Counted from the stretch's first letter, positions 8,970 through 18,955 are shown. The stretch is DNA of 64,000 nucleotides from Croceivirga sp. (GCA_028284665.1 JANQRG010000050.1:62001-126000), one strand, 5' to 3'. Numbers and translations: made by a program. Notes: generated by a model from the sequence alone, not told the origin.

Positions 8970-10109
8970 TTATTCATTAACTACCACAGCTTCGGTTTCC
9001 GTTACCGCTGTTATCGCTTCATCCGAAGTTTCGGGTTGAGCGGTGGTATTAGCTACCGTAACTGTTTCAGCAAATGTTGTCTGTTCTTGTATCCATTGAT
9101 TGTATTCCTCTTCTGTCTCTACAATGATCTTCAGCTGCATATTGTAATGCGACTTTCCACAAATCTTATTGCAAAGTAATACATAATCAAATTCCCAGGG
9201 ATCGGAATCCGGTCTTCCTTCTGCCGCCCATTGTGCGCGAAGCGCATTCGTTCTTTTCACCTTTTCCACAACATCCGGGTTCAACCGCATTTCTTCGGTG
9301 GTGATGGTAGGGGTAAACGAAAATTGCGTGATCATGCCGGGGACGCAATTCATCTGCGCTCTAAAATGCGGCATATAGGCAGAATGCAGTACATCCTGTG
9401 ATCGCATGTAAAAATTCACTTTTCGTCCTACGGGCAAATGCAATTCCTTGACAATGACATCGTCTGAAGCGTTGGGATCAGATTCATCAAGACCCAAAAC
9501 ATTGGCTCGATTAATATCTATCAGGCGGACGCTGGCATCTCCCAAGACATTATCTTCTCCCCCATATCGCGCCGTCCAGTTAAATTGTTGTGCGTACAAT
9601 TCTACCACCAGCGGGTCATCTTCATCATTAATATCCATAATATTGGTCCAGTAGTACAATCCGGAAATAATCAATCCGGCCAGTACAATTACCGGTATAA
9701 TGGTCCAAATGAACTCTAAGCGATCATTATCGGCATAAAAAAGGGCTTTTTTCCCTTTCTCTCCCCGGTACTTATATCCAAAATAGTGCAATAAGGCCTG
9801 GGTGATCGTCTGAACAAAGAAAATTACTGCAAAGGAAACCCACATTAAGGTATCATATTCATCTCCATGTGCCGAAGCTGCCTCCGGCAACAATACTTTG
9901 GTGTATTTCGCAAAACTGAAGATGGTAATCCCATAAATGAATATCAAAAACCCAAACAGCAAGTACCCATTGGTCCGGTTATCCGAATCATCTGCAATCT
10001 CCGATCTGGAGGCATCTACACGTAACTGTGATAATTCAAAGATCTTGGTTAGCTGCCAAATGGCTATAGCCACTAAAACCAGAACCGTTAAAACTAATAA
10101 TGTCGTCAT
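8970..10109 (-). CDS. ctaC: cytochrome c oxidase subunit II (CuA subunit)
   Basis: 379 residues with N-terminal hydrophobic segments (an extra helix at 1-20 plus the two-helix hairpin usual for subunit II) and a periplasmic cupredoxin domain. The CuA site is seen as LCNKICGKSHYNM near 311-325, giving the two Cys, His and Met ligands, with the other His in the segment DVLHSAYMPHFRAQ. It accepts electrons from ACIII or a cytochrome c and passes them to subunit I. The last 45 residues form a Thr/Ala/Glu-rich tail. It starts 23 bp after actF, in the same operon. Confidence 0.96.
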   Translation of the reverse strand: MTTLLVLTVLVLVAIAIWQLTKIFELSQLRVDASRSEIADDSDNRTNGYLLFGFLIFIYGITIFSFAKYTKVLLPEAASAHGDEYDTLMWVSFAVIFFVQTITQALLHYFGYKYRGEKGKKALFYADNDRLEFIWTIIPVIVLAGLIISGLYYWTNIMDINDEDDPLVVELYAQQFNWTARYGGEDNVLGDASVRLIDINRANVLGLDESDPNASDDVIVKELHLPVGRKVNFYMRSQDVLHSAYMPHFRAQMNCVPGMITQFSFTPTITTEEMRLNPDVVEKVKRTNALRAQWAAEGRPDSDPWEFDYVLLCNKICGKSHYNMQLKIIVETEEEYNQWIQEQTTFAETVTVANTTAQPETSDEAITAVTETEAVVVNE

Positions 10110-10132
10110 TTCGTATACTTTCTCTTGCGTAA

Positions 10133-11461
10133 TTAGTAGTGGAACTGTCTACTTTCTTCTAAAAATGGATTGCGTTTGGGTGTTAATTCCTCTTTAGTGA
10201 GGGCATTGAATACTATGAAGATAAACAAGCCACCAAAGAACAATATTCCACCGATTTCGGGGATACCCAAATGCCAATTTTCACCAACCGTTGCCGGCAT
10301 CACCATATTGAAAACATCCATATAATGTCCAAATAGAATGATGATCCCTGTCATTATCACAAACCAATTCACCCGCTTGTAATCGCTATTCATCAACACC
10401 AACAAAGGGAAGATGAAATTCAATGCCAACATCCCAAAGAAAGGCAACTTGTAATGTTCGATCCGGGTTACAAAATAGGTAACTTCTTCAGGAATATTAG
10501 CATACCAAATCAACATGAACTGGCTGAACCAAAGATAGGTCCAGAAAATACTGATCCCGAACATAAACTTGGCCAGGTCATGTATATGACTATTATTTAC
10601 TTCTTCAAGGTATCCTTTGGATTTCAAATAAATAGTAACCATGGCAATGACCGTAATTCCGGAAACAAACATGCTGGCAAATACATACCATCCAAATAAG
10701 GTACTAAACCAGTGTGGGTCCAAACTCATGATCCAATCCCAGGACATCATGGATTCACTTACCAGGTAGAAGACCAGGAATCCGGCAGACCATCTGAAAT
10801 TCTTTTTAAAATTCGAATTATCCTCCGCTTTATCGTGGGCCAGACTTAAGCGTCTGGAGATTTGCCTGTAAGCAATCCAACCTCCCAAAAATATGGCAGC
10901 ACGAACAAGGAAGAAAGTAGGATTTAGGTATCCTTTTTTTCCCTGTAGTAACGCATCGTGTTCTACTACCTCCGCATCCATCCAGGTGAAGAGGTGATTA
11001 AAATGCAACACGGAAAGCACCAGGATCACAAATACAATTATTCCCCCTGGCACAAGGTAGGCCGTTATTCCCTCCATGATCCGGAACAACAAGGGTGACC
11101 ATCCGGCTTGTGCCGCATGTTGTACGGCATAAAAGGCCAGCACCCCTAAAGCGATCATAAAGAAAAAGAAAGCCGCAACATATAGTGCAGACCAGGGCCT
11201 GTTCTTTAATTGGTGATAGACGTGTTCATCATGAGCAGCATCATGACCGGCCGCGGCATGTTCTCCTTCCCCATGGGCTGCGCCGTGCGTATCCGCTTCT
11301 CCATGCCCTCCATGGCCGTCAGCATGGCTTGCCGCCACCATAGCCTTGGCTTCTTCTACACTGGAGGGGGTGCTCATGAACCCCGCAGCAAGCATAATTA
11401 AGCCAAGCGCCATCGCTATGTACGATCCTATTTTTAGTCTGTTTGAAAAGGTATATTTCAT
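10133..11461 (-). CDS. actF: alternative complex III subunit ActF
   Basis: 442 residues and about 10 membrane helices. It is the NrfD-related accessory membrane subunit of the quinol:cytochrome c oxidoreductase, paired with ActC. Assignment rests on position between actE and ctaC, on length and on the helix pattern. Residues 46-83 hold ten histidines in a Gly/Ala/Glu-rich loop, which could bind a metal. The gene begins 10 bp after actE. Confidence 0.93.
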   Translation of the reverse strand: MKYTFSNRLKIGSYIAMALGLIMLAAGFMSTPSSVEEAKAMVAASHADGHGGHGEADTHGAAHGEGEHAAAGHDAAHDEHVYHQLKNRPWSALYVAAFFFFMIALGVLAFYAVQHAAQAGWSPLLFRIMEGITAYLVPGGIIVFVILVLSVLHFNHLFTWMDAEVVEHDALLQGKKGYLNPTFFLVRAAIFLGGWIAYRQISRRLSLAHDKAEDNSNFKKNFRWSAGFLVFYLVSESMMSWDWIMSLDPHWFSTLFGWYVFASMFVSGITVIAMVTIYLKSKGYLEEVNNSHIHDLAKFMFGISIFWTYLWFSQFMLIWYANIPEEVTYFVTRIEHYKLPFFGMLALNFIFPLLVLMNSDYKRVNWFVIMTGIIILFGHYMDVFNMVMPATVGENWHLGIPEIGGILFFGGLFIFIVFNALTKEELTPKRNPFLEESRQFHY

Positions 11462-11471
11462 TCCGATTGGC

Positions 11472-12044
11472 TTATTTGGATAGGTCTTCTTTTAATTGCA
11501 TCACGTATTCCGCAACTTGCCATAACTCTTCTTCCGTACTCATCTGCGAGGCGTACGAGCCCATAGAGTTCAATCCGTAATACATGGTGTGATAGGTACT
11601 TCCTACAGAAATATTTCTAGCGGCATCCGCATAGCTGGGAACCCCTAATATCTTTTCCCTTTTTACGAGGGTACCCTGCCCGGCACCATTGTTCCCATGG
11701 CAAATGGCACAGTATACATCATATAGTTCTTTCCCCTTAGCCAGATTTTCCTCCCGTTGTAAAGAATCCAAAGGACTGGGTTGTAATCGCGCCAATTCTT
11801 TTCCTTCCGGTGAATTATCAAACTCGTAGGGCAACCAATTACGGGATACGGTGTTCTCGGCAGGTAACATTGCCGCGGTACCGTCAGGAAGCAGACCGTT
11901 GTTATCCCCTTCATAGGTCTCATATCCCACTGACTCATACATATTAGGCATATACTGGTAGTTGGGCTCATTCTTATCGAAACAAGAAGTAACCCCTGCT
12001 AAAAGGAGGATTAACAATCCTAATTTTGATATGGTTTTTGTCAT
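11472..12044 (-). CDS. actE: alternative complex III mono-haem cytochrome c subunit ActE
   Basis: 190 residues from the ATG at 12044 (MTKTISKLG). A lipoprotein signal ends at Cys21 (LLLAGVTSC). One c-type haem site, CAICH, is at 112-116, with a Met-rich segment (LNSMGSYASQM) that can supply the distal ligand. It is the periplasmic electron-exit subunit of ACIII. The frame extends ten codons upstream into actD, but the chosen ATG follows an AGGAC ribosome-binding site and begins 4 bp past the actD stop. Confidence 0.94.
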   Translation of the reverse strand: MTKTISKLGLLILLLAGVTSCFDKNEPNYQYMPNMYESVGYETYEGDNNGLLPDGTAAMLPAENTVSRNWLPYEFDNSPEGKELARLQPSPLDSLQREENLAKGKELYDVYCAICHGNNGAGQGTLVKREKILGVPSYADAARNISVGSTYHTMYYGLNSMGSYASQMSTEEELWQVAEYVMQLKEDLSK

Positions 12045-12048
12045 AGTC

Positions 12049-12573
12049 CTACTTTTTTGGTACATGAACCTCAATTGCTCCCGTATCCAATAACAATTCT
12101 TTTAATTCCTCTTCATCTCCCTTTACCTGTACTTCCACCAGGAATTTATCGTCGGTAGTTCTTATATCCGGATTTTCAGCTTTCTTAAAAGGCCACATTT
12201 TACTGCGTAAGTAAAACGTAATTACCATTAAGTGGGCGGCAAAAAATACGGTCATTTCAAACATGATAGGTACAAAGGCCGGCATGTTTTCCAAATAGCT
12301 AAAGCTGGGTTTACCGCCAATATCCTGGGGCCAGTCCTGGATCATGATGTAGTTCATCATGGTAATGGCCACGGCAAGCCCCAAACAGCCATACATAAAA
12401 GAGGTAATGGCAATCCTTGTATCTGCCAGACCCATAGCCTTATCCAACCCGTGTACCGGGAAAGGCGTATACACTTCCTCGATATGGTACTTTTCGGAAC
12501 GTAATTTTTTTACGGCATGCATCAGCAAGTCGTCATCGTCATACAATGCCTTAAATAGGGTAGTTGCTGCCAT
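12049..12573 (-). CDS. actD: alternative complex III subunit ActD (DUF3341)
   Basis: 174 residues with two central membrane helices (about 55-75 and 93-115) flanked by soluble parts. The N-terminal segment (EKYHIEEVYTPFPVHGLDKAM) is typical of DUF3341/ActD. It is a small membrane subunit of ACIII with a structural role. It starts 6 bp after the actC stop. Confidence 0.94.
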   Translation of the reverse strand: MAATTLFKALYDDDDLLMHAVKKLRSEKYHIEEVYTPFPVHGLDKAMGLADTRIAITSFMYGCLGLAVAITMMNYIMIQDWPQDIGGKPSFSYLENMPAFVPIMFEMTVFFAAHLMVITFYLRSKMWPFKKAENPDIRTTDDKFLVEVQVKGDEEELKELLLDTGAIEVHVPKK

Positions 12574-12579
12574 CTATCT

Positions 12580-14310
12580 TTAATCTAGATTTATCAATTT
12601 TCTCGCTTGCCCTGCCCAATCATCACGCTGTGCCCTACCAGGGAACGAACCGGTGATTGAATCTAACAAGTTGTATTCCTTTTCGGTCATTTTGCTCACT
12701 TGCAGGAAGGAGAAAATACCAATCTTGTTCAATGTCTTTTCCATTAACGGGCCAATCCCTTTCACTTTCTTCAAGTCGTCCGGAATTTGACTGCCAATAT
12801 CAAATTTACCAATACGATCCAGTAGTTGTAGTACAGGCTGTCCCTGAGGTGCTATCTCCGGTACTTCTTCCTGCTCTGGCTCAACTTCAATGATCACCCC
12901 ACGTGCCGGCATGGTGTACAGTGGTTTTCCTTCTGCTCTAAGTACTTTATACCGTTCCCCCGAAGACTTTAGGATGGATTTTACCTCTGCCTGCGCAATT
13001 ACAGGGAAGGTCCTTGAATACAAAAGGAATAGTACAAAGAAGAAACCTATGGTACCAATAAAGATCCCGATATCCACAAATGTCGGGGAGAACATCGTCC
13101 AGGAAGAGGGTAAGTAATCACGGTGCAATGAAGTCACAATAATTACAAACCGCTCAAACCACATGCCGATATTCACCACAATGGAGATAAAGAAAGAGAA
13201 CATAATACTGGTACGGAGTTTTTTAAACCACATAAATTGCGGAGAGAACACATTGCAGGTCATCATGGACCAGTACGCCCACCAATACGGCCCTGTGGCC
13301 CGGTTTAAGAAGGCATATTGTTCGTATTCCACTCCGGAGTACCATGCAATGAATAACTCGGTAATGTAAGCGCAACCCACAATAGAACCGGTAATCATAA
13401 TTACGATGTTCATCAGCTCAATGTGCTGAACGGTGATGTAGGCTTCCAGGTTACATACCTTACGCATGATGATCAACAGGGTTTGCACCATAGCAAATCC
13501 TGAGAAGATCGCACCGGCAACAAAATACGGCGGAAAAATGGTGGTATGCCATCCCGGGATTACCGAAGTGGCAAAGTCGAAGGATACGATAGTGTGTACC
13601 GAAAGTACCAAAGGAGTGGCCAATCCTGCCAGCACCAAAGATACTTCTTCAAACCGCTGCCAGTCTTTGGCACGGCCTGTCCAGCCGAAACTCAACAGGC
13701 TATAAATTTTCTTTTGAAAGGGTTTAACTGCCCTGTCGCGGATCATCGCAAAGTCCGGAAGTAATCCTGTCCACCAGAACACCAGCGATACCGAAAGATA
13801 GGTTGAGATCGCAAATACGTCCCAAAGCAGTGGAGAATTAAAGTTCACCCAAAGCGACCCAAATTGGTTAGGGATCGGCAATACCCAATAGGCTAACCAA
13901 GGTCTACCCATGTGAATTATCGGGAACAATCCTGCCTGAATAACGGAAAATATCGTCATTGCCTCTGCGGAACGGTTGATCGCCATACGCCACTTCTGAC
14001 GGAACAGTAATAATACTGCAGAGATCAGTGTTCCTGCGTGACCAATACCTACCCACCATACAAAGTTGGTGATATCCCACGCCCAGTTTACGGTTTTATT
14101 GAGGCCCCAAACCCCGATTCCCGTAGAAATCGTATAAATGATACAGCCCACTCCCCATAGGAATGCCACCAATGCTATGGAAAACACTATCCACCATTGT
14201 TTGTTGGCCTTACCCTCTACGGGTCCTGCGATATCTACAGAAACATCGTGGTAGCCTTTATCTCCAAGGACAAGGGGTTTTCGTATCGGTGCTTCGTAAT
14301 GCGATGCCAT
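12580..14310 (-). CDS. actC: alternative complex III quinol-binding subunit ActC (NrfD family) with C-terminal HhH-like extension
   Basis: 576 residues. About ten membrane helices (residues 35-455) form the NrfD/PsrC-like subunit that binds menaquinol. ActC proteins normally end soon after the last helix. Here about 110 more residues follow: a Pro/Glu-rich linker (VEPEQEEVPEIAP) and then a globular segment with LKKVKGIGPLMEKTLNKIGI, which is a helix-hairpin-helix / SAM-like fold. The fold call is from the KGIGP pattern; its role is unknown. It begins 23 bp after actB. Confidence 0.94.
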   Translation of the reverse strand: MASHYEAPIRKPLVLGDKGYHDVSVDIAGPVEGKANKQWWIVFSIALVAFLWGVGCIIYTISTGIGVWGLNKTVNWAWDITNFVWWVGIGHAGTLISAVLLLFRQKWRMAINRSAEAMTIFSVIQAGLFPIIHMGRPWLAYWVLPIPNQFGSLWVNFNSPLLWDVFAISTYLSVSLVFWWTGLLPDFAMIRDRAVKPFQKKIYSLLSFGWTGRAKDWQRFEEVSLVLAGLATPLVLSVHTIVSFDFATSVIPGWHTTIFPPYFVAGAIFSGFAMVQTLLIIMRKVCNLEAYITVQHIELMNIVIMITGSIVGCAYITELFIAWYSGVEYEQYAFLNRATGPYWWAYWSMMTCNVFSPQFMWFKKLRTSIMFSFFISIVVNIGMWFERFVIIVTSLHRDYLPSSWTMFSPTFVDIGIFIGTIGFFFVLFLLYSRTFPVIAQAEVKSILKSSGERYKVLRAEGKPLYTMPARGVIIEVEPEQEEVPEIAPQGQPVLQLLDRIGKFDIGSQIPDDLKKVKGIGPLMEKTLNKIGIFSFLQVSKMTEKEYNLLDSITGSFPGRAQRDDWAGQARKLINLD

Positions 14311-14333
14311 ATATCGTATTCTAGTTTTATTGG

Positions 14334-17300
14334 TTATGCCTCGTTGGTATTCCTCACTTTAACATGGTAGAACACATTGGGTTGTGTCCCCACATGCTCT
14401 AATAAATGATACATTCTTTCGTCTTTTTTCAACTCAGCCACTTTACTCTCGCTATCGTTGATGTCTCCAAAAACAATTGCACCACTATTACATGCCGAGG
14501 AGCAAGCCGTTTGGAATTCACCATCTTTTACTTCTCTTCCTTCCTTCTTCGCATCCAGAATGGTTTTCTGTGTCATTTGAATACACCATGAGCATTTTTC
14601 CATAACCCCTCGGGACCGTACATTCACATCCGGGTTCAATACCATTTTCCCAAGATCGTTGTTCATATAGAAGTTGAACTCATCGTTGTTGTTGTACAGG
14701 AACCAGTTAAAGCGACGTACTTTGTAGGGACAGTTATTGGCACAGTAGCGCGTACCTACACAACGGTTGTACGCCATATGGTTATGCCCTTGTCTACTAT
14801 GCGCTGTGGCTGCTACCGGACAAACGGTTTCACAAGGCGCATGATTACAGTGTTGGCACATTACCGGTTGGAAGGCCACCTGTGGATTTTCAGAAGGGTT
14901 TTCCAATGACAGCATCGTACCACGATATCCATCCGGAGCAGTTTCCTTTTCATCGACATCACTCCCAAAAGTATCTTCTGAAGAATAATAGCGATCTATT
15001 CGCAACCAATGCATATCCCGGGAAAGGCGTATCTCCTTTTTCCCCACCACCGGCACATTATTTTCCGCATGACAGGCAATCACACAGGCCCCACATCCCG
15101 TACAGGCGTTAAGATCAATAGACATATTGAAGTGGTGCCCGATAGAACGATCAAAACTCTCCCAGAGGTCCACAGTGGTTGCCGGCACCTCCTGGTGATC
15201 TAAGGACACCACAGGAACCGGATTCCAAACGTGAGCCTCCTCAGTATTGAATTCCTGTAATGTGGTTTCTTTGATAATATCGCCGCGACCCATTAGGGTG
15301 TTGTGCAACTGAATACAAGCGAACTCATGTGTCCCGGCAGCCTTGGCAAGGGATACCGCTTGTACGTTGTTAAAGTCTTTGTATAAGGGAAAGGCATTCA
15401 CCCCAGTGGCCATCTCTTCCTGCATCCCTTCTTGTCTCCCATAACCAAAGGATAAGCCCACAGTGCCTTTTGCTTGTCCCGGTTGTATGATAACGGGAAC
15501 ATTTTCAACAGTAGTGTCCCCAACAGTAACGTTCACATAGCTACCGTCCAGCCCTCCATTGGCCACATTGTAGTTCTCCAGGCTCAACTCCAAGGCATCA
15601 GCTTTAGAGATGGTAATATAGTTATCCCAGGAAACTCTTGAGATAGGGTCTGGAAATTCCTGAAGCCAGGGATTGTTGGCTTGCTTTCCATCTCCCATGC
15701 CCACCTTAGAATATAAGGTAAGCTCCATACCGTTAGAAGTGTTGCTAGCAAGTGCCCGAAGTGCTGCGGAGATAGAAGATACGGTAGAAACTACTTCTTC
15801 AGTAGCTGTTGCCTCCGTTTCGGCAACGGTAGCGGCTGCAACTGCTTCGTCACCTTCTGCAATTGTTGGAGCAACATTTTCAAACACCCCGTCTTGCAAG
15901 GCCTTATTCCAACTGGCGCCATTTAAGATTGTTGTGGACCAGTTTTCTTTTACATAATCGTAATAGGTACGTTCGCCTCCCATCCAGGTCAACAAACAAT
16001 TCTGGAACTGACGCGTATCGAACAGTTCGCGAATTACGGGTTGCATCAGGCTGTAATGCCCTTTTTTCAACTCGGCATCCCCCCACGATTCGAGGTAATG
16101 GGAAACAGCGGCCACGTGTGTAACGGCCTTGGCGGTCTCGTCATTGTTAAAGGCACAATACACAGAAATATCTACCTTGGCTAGTCCCTCGGCAAAGTCA
16201 CTTGCATTCGGAAGGGAATACATAGGATTTACCCCATCGATCAGTAGCATCCCTACCCTACCGGCATTCATATCTGCTATTAACTTGTTTAGCTGAGCCG
16301 TACTTCCTTTACGTATATATCGTGGTGTATTAGGATCAAAGGCCTCACTTTGCAACAATTCATTAATAGCCAATGTAACGCGTTGCGCGTTCATATCGTT
16401 CAATCCACAAACTACTACAGCTTTGCTTCCGGCTTTGCGGATCTCTGTGGCTACAGCATCTACCAAACCATCAATATCGGAGCTTCCCCCGCTTATAGTA
16501 CTTCCATTCAGCTTACCATAGAGTTTAGCCAGGGCTACCTTCATCTCTGAAGGCTTCATGGGAACTCGTGTGTCTGCATTGGCACCAGTCAGGGACATAT
16601 TTCCTTCCATATGGATATGCCGCGACATCTTACCGCCATGTGGCACCCTTCCCTTTGCATAGCCAGAGTCATATCCGCCTCCCTGCCAATCCCCAAGGAA
16701 ATCCGCATCAAAGGAAACGATCAGATCTGATTTACTGAAGTCGTAATCCGCCAAGGCGCGCTCACCGTACGCTGCCTCATAAGCATTCAAGGCCGCGTCT
16801 TCGGAAATAGCATCATAGACTACATGGCTTACATTTCCAAATTGCTCGGAAAACTCCCCGATCAATTTATCAGTGGAAGGACTTGCATAGGTTTGGGTTA
16901 GCAATACCACTTGCTTCCCCGAATTTTGCAAGCCGGCCAGTTTCGCTTTAACCGTGGCATCCAAAACATTCCATTCTACCGGCGCTCCATCGGCCATTGG
17001 CCCCTGTAACCGTTTGCTGTCATAAAGGGAAAGCACAGAAGCATTTATTCTGGCATTTGCACCCCCCAGGGTCTTGGCCCTGTCATTGTTTTCAATCTTA
17101 ATTGGACGACCTTCCCGGGTTTTTACAAGGATGCTGGCAAAGTCAAATCCATCTGCTATGGTAGTAGCATAATAATTTGCCACTCCGGGAACGATATTTT
17201 CCGGCTGAATCACGTAAGGAACGGATTTGTGCACCGGTCCTTCACAAGCAGCCATGGTAGCTGCCGCTGTACTAAAGCCTACATATTTCAAAAAGTCCCT

Positions 17301-17456
17301 ACGCGACGTACTGGAGCCTTCCAGATTTTCTTTGTCACCAAGAAAATCATCCACCGGGATATGCTCCACAAACTCATTTTGTTTTAGCGTCTCAACAATG
17401 GAATCGTTGGGATTAAGTTCCGCTTCACTCTTCCAGTATTTTTTGTTTGATGCCAT
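14334..17456 (-). CDS. actB: alternative complex III iron-sulfur subunit ActB (TAT substrate)
   Basis: 1040 residues. A twin-arginine signal (SRRDFLKYVGFSTAAATMAAC) sits unusually deep, near residues 50-72, as is common in ActB. Residues about 90-700 are a molybdopterin-oxidoreductase-like domain without obvious cofactor residues. The C-terminal ferredoxin-like part has cysteine groups CTGCGACVIAC (near 785), CQHCNHAPCETVC (near 866), CVGTRYCANNC (near 898) and CSWC (near 952). It wires quinol oxidation to the haem subunits. An Ala/Thr/Glu-rich low-complexity stretch lies near residues 525-565. Confidence 0.96.
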   Translation of the reverse strand: MASNKKYWKSEAELNPNDSIVETLKQNEFVEHIPVDDFLGDKENLEGSSTSRRDFLKYVGFSTAAATMAACEGPVHKSVPYVIQPENIVPGVANYYATTIADGFDFASILVKTREGRPIKIENNDRAKTLGGANARINASVLSLYDSKRLQGPMADGAPVEWNVLDATVKAKLAGLQNSGKQVVLLTQTYASPSTDKLIGEFSEQFGNVSHVVYDAISEDAALNAYEAAYGERALADYDFSKSDLIVSFDADFLGDWQGGGYDSGYAKGRVPHGGKMSRHIHMEGNMSLTGANADTRVPMKPSEMKVALAKLYGKLNGSTISGGSSDIDGLVDAVATEIRKAGSKAVVVCGLNDMNAQRVTLAINELLQSEAFDPNTPRYIRKGSTAQLNKLIADMNAGRVGMLLIDGVNPMYSLPNASDFAEGLAKVDISVYCAFNNDETAKAVTHVAAVSHYLESWGDAELKKGHYSLMQPVIRELFDTRQFQNCLLTWMGGERTYYDYVKENWSTTILNGASWNKALQDGVFENVAPTIAEGDEAVAAATVAETEATATEEVVSTVSSISAALRALASNTSNGMELTLYSKVGMGDGKQANNPWLQEFPDPISRVSWDNYITISKADALELSLENYNVANGGLDGSYVNVTVGDTTVENVPVIIQPGQAKGTVGLSFGYGRQEGMQEEMATGVNAFPLYKDFNNVQAVSLAKAAGTHEFACIQLHNTLMGRGDIIKETTLQEFNTEEAHVWNPVPVVSLDHQEVPATTVDLWESFDRSIGHHFNMSIDLNACTGCGACVIACHAENNVPVVGKKEIRLSRDMHWLRIDRYYSSEDTFGSDVDEKETAPDGYRGTMLSLENPSENPQVAFQPVMCQHCNHAPCETVCPVAATAHSRQGHNHMAYNRCVGTRYCANNCPYKVRRFNWFLYNNNDEFNFYMNNDLGKMVLNPDVNVRSRGVMEKCSWCIQMTQKTILDAKKEGREVKDGEFQTACSSACNSGAIVFGDINDSESKVAELKKDERMYHLLEHVGTQPNVFYHVKVRNTNEA

Positions 17457-17486
17457 ATGATTCTTAAAGAATAACTTCTGTGATTA

Positions 17487-18869
17487 TTAATAGTGGCACT
17501 TACCACATTCCAATCCACCCATTTGAGCTGCGGTCAACTTCTCTACGCCATATTTCTTTGACAGCTCGTCATGAATTTTCTTGTAATACCCATTGTCCGC
17601 TACCTGCACCTCGGTTTCACGATGACAGTTAATACACCATCCCATCGTTAGTGGCGAATATTGGTACATAATTTCCATTTCTTCCACAGGGCCGTGACAG
17701 GTCTGACACTCAATATTTCCTGCAGTAACGTGTTGCGCATGATTGAAATACGCGAAATCCGGTAGGTTATGGATACGCACCCATTCTACAGGTTGCGACT
17801 CTCCGGTATACCGCTGATTTTCCTCATCCCATCCTACAGCCTTGTATAATTTCTTGATCTCGTTAGTGTAAAACTCATTGGTGTAGCCATTAGCCAAATC
17901 TTCCGCAGAAGGACCCTCCGGATTGCCAGTATACTCATAAATGGACTTATGGCAATTCATACAAACATTTAACGACGGGATACCGGAATGCTTAGAAACC
18001 CGCGCCGAAGAGTGGCAGTATTGACACTCTATTTTATTATCACCAGCGTGTATCTTGTGTGAGTAATGGATGGGCTGAATAGGCGCATATCCCTGATCGA
18101 CACCTACCTGAGACATCCAGGCAAAGGCAAAATAGGCACTACCTAGCAGCAAAACCACTACAGAACAAAACACCAAAAATTGATTTTGTGCGAAAGCTTT
18201 CCAGATCGGGGTGCGTTGCGTAGCCGTTTCTCTTGCCAATTCCACTCCGTTCGCCTCAGCAATTCTTCGGAGCGTTCTGTTCACCAAGATCAGCATCACT
18301 ACCAATAACCCGAAAATTACGGCAAGGGCTCCAAGAATAATCTGATTAGAAATCCCCCCGGAATCCCCGGTACCAGTTCCTGCATCTGCTGCGGCGGCTG
18401 TAGTTGTCAACGGCGCTGGTGGCGGAGCAGCGGTATACGCTAAAATATCATCAATATCCTGATCGGAAAGGGTGGGAAAAGCGGTCATTGCCGCCTGATT
18501 GTACTCGTTGTAAATACGAACAGCATAGGCATCACCGGCAGCGATCATCCCGGCGCTATTTTTGATCCAGGCATACAACCACTCTTTATCCAGTCCTTCA
18601 TCATCGTATAACCTTGTCTCCACATTCGCCAATGCCGGCCCGGTCATCTTCCTGTTCAGGGCATGACATGCTGCACAATTCTGGTTAAAAAGTTGCTTTC
18701 CTTTAACAGGATCCCCACCTAAGTCAGCAGCAGCCTCTGTTGCCTCTGCCTCGGCAGGTTCAGCAGTTTCTTCTTGTGCAAACAGCGGTGTAACTAATAA
18801 CTGGGAAAGTAGGAGAAGGCTAAGACTAAAAATTTTAGAAAATTCAACCCGGTTGAATAGTTTTTTCAT
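17487..18869 (-). CDS. actA: alternative complex III multihaem cytochrome ActA with additional N-terminal cytochrome c domain
   Basis: 460 residues with six CxxCH haem motifs. The N-terminal domain has CAACH at 65-69 and looks like a mono-haem cytochrome c (GKQLFNQNCAACHALN). A linker and a membrane helix (about 175-195) follow, then a second helix (about 230-250) and the canonical penta-haem domain (CQYCH, CMNCH, CQTCH, CINCH, CGKCH, the last at the extreme C-terminus). The described ActA proteins are penta-haem, so the sixth site is an extension. First gene of the operon. A signal peptide ends near residue 31. Confidence 0.95.
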   Translation of the reverse strand: MKKLFNRVEFSKIFSLSLLLLSQLLVTPLFAQEETAEPAEAEATEAAADLGGDPVKGKQLFNQNCAACHALNRKMTGPALANVETRLYDDEGLDKEWLYAWIKNSAGMIAAGDAYAVRIYNEYNQAAMTAFPTLSDQDIDDILAYTAAPPPAPLTTTAAAADAGTGTGDSGGISNQIILGALAVIFGLLVVMLILVNRTLRRIAEANGVELARETATQRTPIWKAFAQNQFLVFCSVVVLLLGSAYFAFAWMSQVGVDQGYAPIQPIHYSHKIHAGDNKIECQYCHSSARVSKHSGIPSLNVCMNCHKSIYEYTGNPEGPSAEDLANGYTNEFYTNEIKKLYKAVGWDEENQRYTGESQPVEWVRIHNLPDFAYFNHAQHVTAGNIECQTCHGPVEEMEIMYQYSPLTMGWCINCHRETEVQVADNGYYKKIHDELSKKYGVEKLTAAQMGGLECGKCHY

Positions 18870-18955
18870 AATAACGTAATTGTTATTCTAAATCTTGGCA
18901 CGAGTTTCGCTCTGATACTGTGAAAACTAGCGTTTACCGTGCGTAAAATTGCAGA

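Noticed and set aside
11191-11204. GGGCCTGTT inside actF resembling the end of the 164-bp palindrome
   Set aside because: Nine bases within coding sequence and no inverted partner; chance match.
14334-17456. ActB as a catalytic molybdoenzyme
   Set aside because: The genomic position and the fused Fe-S module identify ActB, whose molybdopterin-like domain carries no cofactor.
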